Numbered from the stretch's first letter, positions 52,491 to 61,894 are shown. The stretch is 64,000 nt of DNA from Planctomycetota bacterium (GCA_021776805.1 JAJFFD010000003.1:1-64000), one strand, 5' to 3'. Notes: generated by a model not told the origin, from the sequence alone. Program-made: numbers and translations.

Positions 52491-54443
52491 ATGGCTAAAG
52501 GTGTCGGTCTCGACGCAGGTGAATACGAGGTCAAGGTGGTGGAGCTTGATGGTTCCATCCGTAAGCCGCGTATGACCAAGGTCAGTATCGAGCGTGTTGC
52601 GCAGTCGGCTCTCAGTCCTGCCGACGAGTCGCATGCAGAGCGAGAAGCTGAATCATCATTGCATGCGCTGAGGGACGCGAAGATCGCACAAGAGAACGTG
52701 TGTCTCGGCTTCCCCTGTCGCGAGGCTGTGCTTCGAAATCTTACGGTGCCCTTCACCGGTGCTGATGCGATTCGCAAGGTCATCAAGTTCGAGGCTGAGG
52801 GAGAGATTCACAGTCACTCTGTCGATGACATGGTGGTTGACTTCCTGGTGCGCGAAGAGCTCGAAGGCGAGACCAGGGTCATGGTGGCGGCCATTCCCAA
52901 GTTGCCGCTACAGACCACTCTGCAGGCCTTGCGTCGAGCCGGCGTCGACCCCGAGTTTGTAGACTTGGACACGATGGCCCTCTATCGGGCGGCCGAGTTA
53001 TGCGGTTGCTTCGTAGACGAAGATGAGCTCGAGGCGGATGAGAGCTCTGAGAAGGTGGCGCAGCTTCCGCAGCGAATTGGGCAACAGAGCATCCGCTTGG
53101 TTCTCGATGTCGGTGCCAGGTCGGTCCGCGTACTGGCGGTTGTCGAGGGCCAGCTCCTCGATGTGCGTGCCCTGCGAATCGGCGTCGACAGTGTCACTGA
53201 AGAGGTGGCGCGAAGTCTGGGAATCAGCACCGACAGCGCTCGAGAAGCCGTGCAGACTTCGCTGCGTACTGGTGAGGATGTGGTCTTCGAGGGAATGTCT
53301 CGGGATGCGGATGATGGCGAAGAGATCGAAGAGGTCGTCATCGAAGACGAAGAAGACGACGAGATTCAGCCCATGCGTTTGCGGGCATCTCAATCCGAAG
53401 TCGTTCATCACAGCGATGTCCTACGGGCACGGGACGCATTTCTAGGTAGCTTCCGCCGCGAACTGCTGCGTTTTCTCTCCGGGCTTCCGGGCCGAAGCGA
53501 GGTTGAGGCGGTTCATGTAACCGGAGGCGGCAGTTTGCTGAGTGGCTTGGATGAGGCCCTCGAGGATGTATTCGGTTGCCCGGTGCAGAGGCTGAACGTT
53601 CTCAACCATGTGCAGCACAGCTTTGAAGAGGATGAGGTCGATATAGTCGGCCCTCGCCTGGCGGTTGCTCTGGGCCTGGCCCTTGGCCCCATGGGTGCCA
53701 AGCCCTTCTTCGACTTCCGTCAAGAAGACCTGTCCTACACGCGGAAGTTTGATCGCATCAAGTTCCCCTTGGCGGTGGCATGCATGTTCGCTGCCTTCTT
53801 GCCCTTCATCTTTGGCATGGTTCAGCTGCGCAAGCTGCAGAATCTCGAGGGTGAGTACGGGTTGGTCATGAATACAGGGGAGTCGGAGAACAAGCGTGGG
53901 CGCAAGACAGCCCCAGAGTTCAGCGGCTATACGGGCTACGTGTACAACTCCAACCAACTATCCACTTCTGTAGTGCGATACATGGACGACAAGGTCTACA
54001 CGCGCCTGGGAGAGGAGCTGGTTGCGGCCGATACCTTTGAGCGCTTGCCGATGATCAAGGATGCGATCAACCAGCATCTCAGGGATCGCCAGGAGGAGAC
54101 GGGGGTCTACCGAGATCTCAAGCTCGACTCCGGGTACTACGTCGTGGCCTATCTGGCGGATGTGATTCAGGGCATCGAGCAATCCCTGGGGGCCTTCCTG
54201 GTTACCGAGTTGAATATGAGCCTTCCTTACCGAGAGCAGGGTCGTGTCCTTGACTTCAAGGTCGCCTTCCGTGGCGAGGACTTTCGGACGCGTTTCCAGT
54301 TGCTCAATGACACTCTCGTGGCGGAGTTCAAGGATCCTGATAGTCCCTTCAGGGACTTCGGATCGCGCTCCGGCAAGTCCACACCATTTGTCGGTGCCGA
54401 AGTCCCTGGTGCAACCTACGACATGCAGATCGAGCTGAGGTAA
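52491..54443 (+). CDS. PilM/GspL-like protein with fused PilN-like part
   Basis: A 650-residue protein. Residues about 5-400 form an actin-like PilM/cytoplasmic-GspL domain ('GLDAGEYEVKVVELDG', 'RLVLDVGARSVRVLAVVEG', 'AVHVTGGGSLLSGLDEALE'), interrupted by an acidic stretch near 270-305. After 'FFDFRQEDLSYTRKFDR' a membrane helix (about 425-445) leads into a periplasmic region as in GspL or a PilM-PilN fusion. It would form part of a type II secretion or type IV pilus assembly platform with the next gene. Confidence 0.75.
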   Translation: MAKGVGLDAGEYEVKVVELDGSIRKPRMTKVSIERVAQSALSPADESHAEREAESSLHALRDAKIAQENVCLGFPCREAVLRNLTVPFTGADAIRKVIKFEAEGEIHSHSVDDMVVDFLVREELEGETRVMVAAIPKLPLQTTLQALRRAGVDPEFVDLDTMALYRAAELCGCFVDEDELEADESSEKVAQLPQRIGQQSIRLVLDVGARSVRVLAVVEGQLLDVRALRIGVDSVTEEVARSLGISTDSAREAVQTSLRTGEDVVFEGMSRDADDGEEIEEVVIEDEEDDEIQPMRLRASQSEVVHHSDVLRARDAFLGSFRRELLRFLSGLPGRSEVEAVHVTGGGSLLSGLDEALEDVFGCPVQRLNVLNHVQHSFEEDEVDIVGPRLAVALGLALGPMGAKPFFDFRQEDLSYTRKFDRIKFPLAVACMFAAFLPFIFGMVQLRKLQNLEGEYGLVMNTGESENKRGRKTAPEFSGYTGYVYNSNQLSTSVVRYMDDKVYTRLGEELVAADTFERLPMIKDAINQHLRDRQEETGVYRDLKLDSGYYVVAYLADVIQGIEQSLGAFLVTELNMSLPYREQGRVLDFKVAFRGEDFRTRFQLLNDTLVAEFKDPDSPFRDFGSRSGKSTPFVGAEVPGATYDMQIELR

Positions 54444-54448
54444 TCACC

Positions 54449-55045
54449 ATGAAGAAGATCTTTGCAGACATGGATCTCTACAAGGGGATCATTCTCTTCG
54501 CCATTCTCGCCATTCCTGCTGCGGGTATCTTTGCCTACATGACCAACGAACGGTTGGTAAACGCCAAGAAGGCCATGGCGGATGCCAAGAAGTCGCGCGG
54601 TGTCGTGGAGCAGATTGGTGAGGGTCAAAACAAGCTGGAGCAGATCAAGAAGAACTCCTCTCGTGGCAGTGCGGGGGATCAGTATCGGCTCTACTTCGAG
54701 CGGCAGATCACCGCTAGTGCGACCCAGGGCCTGAAGCGCTCGGACTTTCAGATCAGCAACGAGACATCACGCAAGGTTGCGAAGCTGCGCGCCGAGGACG
54801 TGGAAGTAACGGTCAGCTTCCGTAAGGATGGCAAGGATGAGTTCCCTCTGCCGAGGACCTTCATCAACACGGTTCTGCGCCGTTGTGAGGGCAACTCGAA
54901 CGGAGTCTGGAAGGTGCGTCAGCTCAAGATGCGCAACAAGGAAGTCCTCGAGACAGCACGCGGCAAGAAGGCGCCACCACGGACGGTTGCAGACAACTGG
55001 GTGGTGGACAAGCTGATCTTCGCTCGCCGCCAGCCCGGGCGTTGA
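54449..55045 (+). CDS. GspM/PilO-like assembly-platform protein
   Basis: A 198-residue single-pass protein: membrane helix about 12-31, coiled coil about 33-75, then a small periplasmic alpha/beta domain. Topology, size and position right after a GspL/PilM-like gene suggest GspM or PilO, but sequence similarity is not obvious. It lies 5 bases after the upstream stop, and its own stop overlaps the next ATG (TGATG). Confidence 0.55.
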   Translation: MKKIFADMDLYKGIILFAILAIPAAGIFAYMTNERLVNAKKAMADAKKSRGVVEQIGEGQNKLEQIKKNSSRGSAGDQYRLYFERQITASATQGLKRSDFQISNETSRKVAKLRAEDVEVTVSFRKDGKDEFPLPRTFINTVLRRCEGNSNGVWKVRQLKMRNKEVLETARGKKAPPRTVADNWVVDKLIFARRQPGR

Positions 55046-55518
55046 TGCCAGCAGTTCGCATCCTCCCCTGCCTCCTTGCGAGCCTGGCTCTCGCCGCTTG
55101 CAGTCCGCTCGTCCAGTACACCCAAGAAATCTCGGACAGTCGCAGTGGCCGGAGTCCGCTGGTAACCATGCCTGCAAACTTGGGCGGCTTTGCAGGCTTC
55201 GTGGCCGGGATTCCTGTCGATGCTGCGCTCCTACCCATCACCTACACGGTCTATGAGTATCAGAGCGCGACAAGTCCGGATGATGCGGACCCCGTGTCGA
55301 CCATGCTCTTTCCGTCGTTCTTTCTCTGGCAGACGGGGAAGGCGCTGGGTGTCCCCTTCGATCTCCTCGAGTTCACCTTCTATCGAGCCTGGCGCTCGCC
55401 TGAGACCTTGACGAGCGGAGAGAGGGAGGAGATCGAGTTGCGCCATGATCAGGATTTCCTGCCGCCTTATCCGGTCGAAGTGATCTATCCCAGAACTGTG
55501 ACTCCGACGCGGCAGTGA
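55045..55518 (+). CDS. Hypothetical lipoprotein
   Basis: A 157-residue lipoprotein (lipobox 'LAAC', Cys19) of unknown family. It contains a Gly/Ala-rich hydrophobic stretch ('LGGFAGFVAGIPVDAALLPITY') and 'LFPSFFLWQTGKALGVPFDLLEFTFYRAW', somewhat like small planctomycetal YceK-type lipoproteins. The ATG overlaps the upstream stop, so it belongs to the same operon as the platform genes. Confidence 0.65.
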   Translation: MPAVRILPCLLASLALAACSPLVQYTQEISDSRSGRSPLVTMPANLGGFAGFVAGIPVDAALLPITYTVYEYQSATSPDDADPVSTMLFPSFFLWQTGKALGVPFDLLEFTFYRAWRSPETLTSGEREEIELRHDQDFLPPYPVEVIYPRTVTPTRQ

Positions 55519-55560
55519 TCCACATCCTGAGCTGCGGCCCAGCCTGATAGACTGCGCGCC

Positions 55561-57579
55561 ATGCTGACCTTCCTCCTGCTTGCCTGCTTGCAAGAGCCGC
55601 CTCCCAGTCTCAGTCTCGCTGGGCCCCATCTGCTCACCGAGAGGACGACAGAGCTGGTCTTGGAGCTCAGGGCAGAGGCGGCCGTGGAGGATGCGGAATT
55701 GCGTGCTTGGCTACCACCGGACCTGCGGGCAAGCGGACTCGAGGGGCCGGTCAGTCTGAAAGCCGGGGAGGCGCAACATAGGTCCTTCCACCTCGAGGTT
55801 GAGGCTGGACGGCCGGCAGCCGCGTTTAGCATCAAGATCGAGCTCATTGGCAAGGATGGGCAGCCCCTCGCCAGCTTGACTCGACAGCATCGGACGGCTC
55901 TTGGCGAAGAGTTGCTGCACATGCCCTTTGAGAGCAGAGCAGGCATTCCCAAATCGGATGGCGACCTGGAACTCAGTCTGCAGGCGGATTCGGTTGCCTG
56001 CGGGCATCGGGCCCTGCGCCTTCGCCTAGAAGCTGGCAAGAAGGGCAAGCTAACTTTCTGGACAGCGGAAGATGGCAGCCCAGTCTTAGCTGACTTTGCC
56101 CATGCCGGTCTCTACTTGCGAGGGTCAGGAGACGCCAAGCTGCAGCTCCTCTTGGAAGGAAATGGTAAGAGTCAGCGTCATGACCTCTCGAGCGAGCTTG
56201 AGGCTGCGAGCCCAGTGGAGGGAAAGGCAGGCTGGCGCTACCTGGCGCTAGAGCTAGACAAGATCCTCGATGCTGATGGGGCGAGCGCTGTTCTGAGCAG
56301 AATGGAAATCCTCGTTGAGGCTGGCGAGACAGACGCCGAATTCGACTTGGATGAGTTGCTTATCGGCCGGGGGACGACTCGCCCGGCCCTGAAAGAGTTG
56401 CGTGATCTGACTCAGCAGTACTCAGGCAGCAGGCCCAAGGAGGCTGGGAAAATTGAGGCGATGGCAATCCGACTAGCTGCCATCGACGCGTCCGATCTCA
56501 GCGATCCTGAATCGGTGGACCATTCGCTCCTGGACCAGGCTCTGCAATTGGCGGCTGCCGAGCTCGAGCTGCCGGAGAAGGCTCGAGGGAAGCCAGCGAC
56601 AGCGGCGCGATTCGCCGCTCTCCTGCGGCATCGCCATCATCTTGATCTTACTCCCGAGGAGGTTCGTGCCTTGGGTGTGGAACAGGTGAAGCATCATCAG
56701 GAACTGCTCGCGAGGCAGGCGCAGGAAGTCGCTCCTGGAAGGAGCTGGCGAGAGGTTGTGGAGATTCTGAAGGAGCGCCACAGCAGCGCCGAGGAACTGC
56801 CGGCATTTGCCGAGATGGCCATGCAAGAGGCCATCGACTTCAGTTTGGAAAAGGGATTCTTGCGGGTGCCGCGCGCTGCACGAACTGCCAGGATACTCGT
56901 GGTTACCGATGGTCGTCGCTCGCGGACCTATCCCTTTGGCGGATATGGCGGAGCCCGCCCCTCTCCGGATGGTTTCACCGGAACCTACTTTGTCTCACCG
57001 CCCGCGGTCTGGATGAACGAGGCGGAATCTCGTGATCGATTGCGCGGCAACCATCGGGCATGGACCAGGGTAGTGGCCTTGCATGAAATCGTTCCCGGGC
57101 ATCACTTGCAGACGGTCATTCATCGGATGCGGCCGTTTTCGGACTTTCGGCGGAGCTTCTATTCGACGGTTTTCGCCGAAGGTTGGGCGCTTTACTGCGA
57201 GGAGATGATGTTCGAGGCCGGGTTCTTCCCCGACGCCGATACTCGCTTCACTCAGCTCCACATGCGGCTTTGGCGGGCAGCTCGTATGGTCATCGATGCG
57301 TCCATCCACGGTGGTGGCATGAGTCTTCAAGAGGCGGAAGAGTATCTGGTCGAGCAGGTCGCCTTTGATCCCATCAACGCCAATGCCGAGGTGCTTCGCT
57401 ACGTAGACAACCCGAGTCGCCCCATGTCCTACATGCTTGGCTACATCCTGATCACTGAGTTGATTCGTAATGCCAGGGAGGCAAGCGGAGCGGCCTTTGA
57501 GATCGCCGATTTTCGGGATCGCTTACTCTCCTTCGGCCCGATTCCCATCCCTGCCATCAGAATTGGTCTGGGCTTGTGA
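55561..57579 (+). CDS. DUF885 family putative zinc metallopeptidase
   Basis: A 672-residue protein. Residues 1-9 (MLTFLLLAC) look like a very short lipoprotein or export signal. An N-terminal beta-rich region (about 20-270) is unrelated to the peptidase part, which covers about 330-670 and has the DUF885 hallmark 'ALHEIVPGHHLQ' (HExxPGHH), the downstream 'FAEGWALYCEEMM' Glu, and 'RPMSYMLGYILI'. DUF885 proteins are putative secreted zinc peptidases. Stop and next start overlap (TGATG). Confidence 0.8.
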   Translation: MLTFLLLACLQEPPPSLSLAGPHLLTERTTELVLELRAEAAVEDAELRAWLPPDLRASGLEGPVSLKAGEAQHRSFHLEVEAGRPAAAFSIKIELIGKDGQPLASLTRQHRTALGEELLHMPFESRAGIPKSDGDLELSLQADSVACGHRALRLRLEAGKKGKLTFWTAEDGSPVLADFAHAGLYLRGSGDAKLQLLLEGNGKSQRHDLSSELEAASPVEGKAGWRYLALELDKILDADGASAVLSRMEILVEAGETDAEFDLDELLIGRGTTRPALKELRDLTQQYSGSRPKEAGKIEAMAIRLAAIDASDLSDPESVDHSLLDQALQLAAAELELPEKARGKPATAARFAALLRHRHHLDLTPEEVRALGVEQVKHHQELLARQAQEVAPGRSWREVVEILKERHSSAEELPAFAEMAMQEAIDFSLEKGFLRVPRAARTARILVVTDGRRSRTYPFGGYGGARPSPDGFTGTYFVSPPAVWMNEAESRDRLRGNHRAWTRVVALHEIVPGHHLQTVIHRMRPFSDFRRSFYSTVFAEGWALYCEEMMFEAGFFPDADTRFTQLHMRLWRAARMVIDASIHGGGMSLQEAEEYLVEQVAFDPINANAEVLRYVDNPSRPMSYMLGYILITELIRNAREASGAAFEIADFRDRLLSFGPIPIPAIRIGLGL

Positions 57580-58568
57580 TGAAGCGGGAGCAGAAGCTTG
57601 ACCGGTTGGTTAGCGACTCCCTGGAAGATGGCCGAATTCCTCTAGCGAATCTCCTCGCGAGCTTGATCGAAGTGGAGCAGCTGCGAGATCTCGCCAAGAA
57701 GCACGGCAAGACCCCCAAGGGGTATCGAGTGGAAAAGGCGAAGGCCACCATGCTCGCCGACCTCCTCTCAGATTCGGAGAGTCCGGATGTGCTCCGAGAG
57801 GCTTGTGCACTCCTATTGGATGCCAAGATATCAGCTAGCGAAGATGATGCTGCAGCAACTCTCACTGCGGAAAAACTGCGTAGCCATCGTGAACGTGAGG
57901 TGCAGGGCTTGCAAGCTGACCTGCAGCGTTGCCGCTCGCAATTGGCCCGCGCGCGGGAGCGTGAGGCCGATTGGCATCAGCGCATCCACCTGGAAGAAGA
58001 GAGGGTTGCCAAGCTGCGCAGCGAGGTAGACGGACTTCGCGAGGCGCCCAGAGCCGAGCAGCCAGATCAGGCCTTGCCGGATCAGAGTCGTCGCATTCGA
58101 GAACTGGAGTTGGACTTGTTAGCGCTCGGTGAAGCAGGAGAAGCTCTGCGGCGTCTCTTGGCCCTGCGTGCAGCTCGCATCCGTGAGCTGGAAGGCTCGC
58201 TTGCCGAGATAGAGCCTCTCGTGCCCAAGGGTCGCCGGCCTAAGAAGCAGCCGCCACCACCGGAGCCGGTTTTGGCGGAGGGGTTTCGCCTGCCACATTT
58301 CCAGGCATCTTTCTACAAGTCACTCGAGGGGAAGGATCGGCGCAGTCTGGAAAAGGCGATGCAGGCCCTGCTTCTGTTTTGTGTCGAGGGACCCGGCTAT
58401 CCAGGTTTGGAGGTCAAGCAGCTCGAAGGCATGGAGCTTTGGAGCATGCGAGCCTCGCTCAAGCTGCGGGTCTTCTTTCAGCTTCGTAGCGATGGTGACG
58501 TAGACTTCTTGGCTCTCGCCGATCGCGAAGATCAGCACACCACTCTTCGTCGCCTCAAAGACCGCTAG
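57579..58568 (+). CDS. Coiled-coil protein with C-terminal RelE-like domain
   Basis: A 329-residue cytosolic protein. An N-terminal helical part (1-110) and a long coiled coil (about 110-215; many Arg/Glu/Leu) precede a Pro-rich hinge ('KKQPPPPEPV') and about 90 residues resembling RelE/HigB-type toxins ('FYKSLEGKDRRSLEKAM', 'KQLEGMELWSMRASLKLRVFFQL', 'LADREDQHTTLRRL'). No antitoxin gene is adjacent. Whether the RelE-like part keeps RNase residues cannot be settled by eye. Confidence 0.55.
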   Translation: MKREQKLDRLVSDSLEDGRIPLANLLASLIEVEQLRDLAKKHGKTPKGYRVEKAKATMLADLLSDSESPDVLREACALLLDAKISASEDDAAATLTAEKLRSHREREVQGLQADLQRCRSQLARAREREADWHQRIHLEEERVAKLRSEVDGLREAPRAEQPDQALPDQSRRIRELELDLLALGEAGEALRRLLALRAARIRELEGSLAEIEPLVPKGRRPKKQPPPPEPVLAEGFRLPHFQASFYKSLEGKDRRSLEKAMQALLLFCVEGPGYPGLEVKQLEGMELWSMRASLKLRVFFQLRSDGDVDFLALADREDQHTTLRRLKDR

Positions 58569-58621
58569 AGGACAGGGCCATCACCTTCTTAGATCGAATC
58601 CAGGAATGCAATCGACACGAC

Positions 58622-59437
58622 TTGTCGAAGTACCTGCCTCTGTACTTGGGAGAGAGACGAGTTGGGTTCATCCGCAGAGACCGGCGGGATGTGCTTTGCG
58701 AGGCTTCACCGCACTTTTTGGTTGGCGAGGATAGTATCGAATTCACTTCACCAGGTAGCGCTCGAGACAGATCAGCAGCGATGGCCTCTGCAGTCGACGC
58801 CCTGCATGCCGCTGGCGAGATTCATGACCTGTTGCATGAGAAGCTGCCTGTGGATCTGGGTTGGGGCAGCGAACTGCTCTTCGAGATCGAGAGAACGGCC
58901 GTGCCTTGGTTTGGAGTCGGTGCCTACGGTGTGCATCTCAATGCTTCTGTGCGCAAGGCCAGTGGCCTGCACATGTGGATTGCAGTGCGGGCCCGGGGCC
59001 GGCACAGCTTCCCAGGCAAGTTGGACAATCTGGTTGCAGGCGGTCAGCCTGCGGGTATCAGCCTTCGCGATAACTTGCACAAGGAGTGCCAGGAAGAGGC
59101 GGATATTCCATTGGAACTCGCAGAGCGCGCAGTGCCTTCTGGAATGATTGGCTACTGCGCAGAGAGTGAGCGTGGTCTCAAGCCCGACACTATTTTCTGC
59201 TATGACCTCGAGCTTCCTGAGAGCTTTCAGCCGCAGAACCTGGATGGCGAAGTTGACGAATTTCACTGCCTACCCATCGAGGAAGTCGCGCATTGCGTTC
59301 GCGATAGCAGTGACTTCAAGTTCAACTGCAACTTGGTCATCATCGATTTCCTACTGCGCCACGGCTACATCGGGCCCAGAGATGAGGACTATGAGGCGAT
59401 CTCCAAAGGCCTTTGGCAGCCACTGGACATGAACTGA
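58622..59437 (+). CDS. Nudix hydrolase with DUF4743 N-terminal domain; true start probably upstream
   Basis: At least 271 residues of the DUF4743-Nudix type (related to eukaryotic TPK-associated Nudix proteins). The Nudix region is 'FPGKLDNLVAGGQPAGIS' followed by 'NLHKECQEEADIPLE'. The first standard start, TTG 58622, cuts the conserved DUF4743 opening: the same frame upstream reads 'FLDRIQECNRHDLSKYLPLYL', which is family-like, but has no ATG/GTG/TTG. ATC at 58580, preceded by GAGGACAGG, is the suspected start. Confidence 0.8.
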   Translation: MSKYLPLYLGERRVGFIRRDRRDVLCEASPHFLVGEDSIEFTSPGSARDRSAAMASAVDALHAAGEIHDLLHEKLPVDLGWGSELLFEIERTAVPWFGVGAYGVHLNASVRKASGLHMWIAVRARGRHSFPGKLDNLVAGGQPAGISLRDNLHKECQEEADIPLELAERAVPSGMIGYCAESERGLKPDTIFCYDLELPESFQPQNLDGEVDEFHCLPIEEVAHCVRDSSDFKFNCNLVIIDFLLRHGYIGPRDEDYEAISKGLWQPLDMN

Positions 59438-59467
59438 GGGCTGCGACTGCCAGCGCATTGCCGAGTT

Positions 59468-60184
59468 TTGAACTCATCAAGACAAGATCCGGGATTCCAA
59501 CCGCTCTTCCTCGAGCCTGGCGGCCCCATCCTCTTGCCCGACCCGAGCCAGGCTGATCCTGAAGGCCTGGTTGCTGTCGGTGGCGACCTCTCAGTTGAGC
59601 GCCTTTTGCATGCCTACGAACACGCGGTCTTTCCCTGGTTCGATCCGGGCATGTTGCCATTCTGGTGGTCGCCGGATCCCCGCTGTGTGATGCGCGCAGA
59701 CAGTCTGCATGTCTCGACGAGTCTCGAACGCTGCCTGCGGCGAGGGGGCTTCGAATTGACTTGGAACAAGAACTTCGCAGCTGTCATGAAAGCCTGTGGG
59801 GAGGGGCGCGAGGAAGGCACTTGGATCGGCCCTGAGATGCTTGCAGCCTATGCTCGTCTCCACCAACAAGGGCATGCTCACAGCCTGGAGGTCTGGGTCG
59901 AAGGCGATCTCGTGGGCGGGATCTATGGTGTCCAGCGGGGTGCTCTGTTTGCTGCAGAGAGCATGTTCAATCGCATGCGGGATATGTCGAAGGTGGCGCT
60001 GGTTGCCTGTATCCGCAGCCTCTTCGACAGGGGGATCGAAGTCTTCGATGTGCAATTCATGACCGAGCACCTGGCCAGCCTGGGTGCCCTGGAGATCAGC
60101 CGTAACAAGTATCTGGAAGTTCTGCGGAGGGCAGTACGGGTCCAGGTCGAACTGGCCAACCTCGTTCCGGATTGTCGGATCTAG
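59468..60184 (+). CDS. aat: Leucyl/phenylalanyl-tRNA-protein transferase
   Basis: A 238-residue GNAT-like enzyme adding Leu or Phe to N-terminal Arg/Lys, feeding the N-degron pathway. Family motifs: 'GLVAVGGDLSVERLLHAYEHAVFPWF', 'PFWWSPDPRCVM', 'GHAHSLEVW', 'LVGGIYGVQRGALFAAESMF' and 'FDVQFMTEHLASLGA'. TTG start at 59468. ClpS/ClpA genes are not in the window. Confidence 0.95.
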   Translation: MNSSRQDPGFQPLFLEPGGPILLPDPSQADPEGLVAVGGDLSVERLLHAYEHAVFPWFDPGMLPFWWSPDPRCVMRADSLHVSTSLERCLRRGGFELTWNKNFAAVMKACGEGREEGTWIGPEMLAAYARLHQQGHAHSLEVWVEGDLVGGIYGVQRGALFAAESMFNRMRDMSKVALVACIRSLFDRGIEVFDVQFMTEHLASLGALEISRNKYLEVLRRAVRVQVELANLVPDCRI

Positions 60185-60244
60185 AAGAGACGGCTACTTG
60201 CTCCGCAGGCCAGATTGCGCATGATCCCGCCAACGGGACCAATC

Positions 60245-61891
60245 ATGAGCACATCAAGACCATCTCTCACCCTCGCCTCTGCCGCACTGCTTACTGCGAC
60301 TCTCGCCGCTCAGGGGGAATCGGATTTGCGCACGGTGGCAGAAAAATCCGATTGGCAGGCGACCTCGACGCATGCAGAGGTCATGCAGCTATGCAGTGAT
60401 CTTGCTGCGAGCTCGCCATTGATTCATATGGAAACTGTGGGGGAAACCTTCGAGAAGAAGGCCCTGCCAATCCTGGTTATTGCCGATCCGCCGGTCTCGA
60501 GCCCGGCAGAAGTCGGCGATCGCCTGGTTGCCTTTGCTTGGGCAGGGATCCACTCCGGCGAAGTGTGTGGCAAGCCAGCGACGCTCATGCTCGCCAGAGA
60601 GATGGCGTCTACTGAGAATCACCCTCTTCTCGAAAATCTGGTCGTCGTCTTCTTGCCACTGCTCAATGCCGATGGCAATGATCGCATGGATCCGAGCAAT
60701 CGCCGCGGTCAGGTCGGTCCAGTGCAAGGCATGGGCACACGTCCGAACGCGCAGGGTCTCAACATCAATCGCGACTGGACCAAGCTCGATACCAGTGAGG
60801 CAGTGGCCGTGATCAACGTCCTCAACAGCTGGGATCCGGTGATTGCGATGGACCTGCACACCACAAACGGAACCCGGCATCGTTACACCCTTACCTACGA
60901 CGGTCAGCGTCACCCAGCATGCGACGACGATCTGCGCAAGCTGACCCGCTATGACCTCCTGCCTTCCGTGACCTGGTCCATGGAACGCGCCACTGGCTAC
61001 CGGACGACGGTCTACGGCAATCTCAATCGTGATCGAACTCGTTGGACCATCGACGCCGCGCTGCCGCGCTATAGCACGCACTATGTGGGCATGCGTCACC
61101 ACATCTCCATTCTCTCGGAGGCCTATTCCTATGCCGAGTACAAGGACCGGGTGATGGCGACCCTGGCCTTCGTTCGTCACTCCTTCCAATGGGTCAGTGA
61201 CCATGCAGAACAAGTGCGGAGCACGATTCAGGCCGCCAAGGACAGGACTGTTGCACTGGGTAATGATCCTCAGGGCGAGGACATGCTGCCTCTGCGACGA
61301 CAGCCCAAGTACAGCGAGGCGACGATCAACATCCTGGCCTACGATGGCGATGTCGAGAAGGACTACCAGTGCTTCTACAACGATCTGAGTGAAGCGACTC
61401 ACTCGGTGCCGCGGCCCTGGGCATACCTCCTGCCGGCTCGCTACGCCAAGGCCGTCAAGAACTTGCAGCAACACGGCATCGACCTGCAGGTTCTAACAGT
61501 GGACTCGCCCGTGGAGGTTGAGGTGTACAAGATCGACAGCATGGCTGCGCCCCAATCAGGCAGGCGGGGTGGTGCTCGGCGGGGCGCCGGGCGCGCTGGC
61601 CGTCGCGGTCGAGGTCGCGGTGCAGCTTCTTCCCCGCGTTCCTACGAGGGGCATCAGCTCAATCGCATCACGGCAAGCAAGCGCCTGGAATCGATGACTG
61701 TGCCTGCAGGGACCATCGTGGTGCGCACCGCCCAATCCCTCGGGACTCTGGCTGCATTCCTGTTGGAGCCCGAGTGTGAAGATGGGCTCGCGACCTGGAA
61801 CTTCTTCGATGAAGGTCTAGCGGATGGTTCCGATTTCCCGGTGCTGAGGTTGCCAGGCAAGGTCAGCCTGCAGACCAGCGAGCTGCGCTAG
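60245..61891 (+). CDS. Secreted M14-family zinc carboxypeptidase-like protein
   Basis: A 548-residue exported peptidase. Signal peptide ends LAA-Q. Zinc ligands H103 and E106 ('GIHSGEVCGKPA') and H205 ('DLHTTNGTRHR'); 'ALNINRDW'-type substrate-binding region is present as 'GLNINRDWTKLD', and 'SILSEAYSY' supplies the catalytic Glu region. A Gly/Arg-rich insert (about 438-462) precedes a C-terminal beta domain. The start at 60245 gives the signal peptide; the frame opens at 60215. Confidence 0.85.
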   Translation: MSTSRPSLTLASAALLTATLAAQGESDLRTVAEKSDWQATSTHAEVMQLCSDLAASSPLIHMETVGETFEKKALPILVIADPPVSSPAEVGDRLVAFAWAGIHSGEVCGKPATLMLAREMASTENHPLLENLVVVFLPLLNADGNDRMDPSNRRGQVGPVQGMGTRPNAQGLNINRDWTKLDTSEAVAVINVLNSWDPVIAMDLHTTNGTRHRYTLTYDGQRHPACDDDLRKLTRYDLLPSVTWSMERATGYRTTVYGNLNRDRTRWTIDAALPRYSTHYVGMRHHISILSEAYSYAEYKDRVMATLAFVRHSFQWVSDHAEQVRSTIQAAKDRTVALGNDPQGEDMLPLRRQPKYSEATINILAYDGDVEKDYQCFYNDLSEATHSVPRPWAYLLPARYAKAVKNLQQHGIDLQVLTVDSPVEVEVYKIDSMAAPQSGRRGGARRGAGRAGRRGRGRGAASSPRSYEGHQLNRITASKRLESMTVPAGTIVVRTAQSLGTLAAFLLEPECEDGLATWNFFDEGLADGSDFPVLRLPGKVSLQTSELR

Positions 61892-61894
61892 ACC

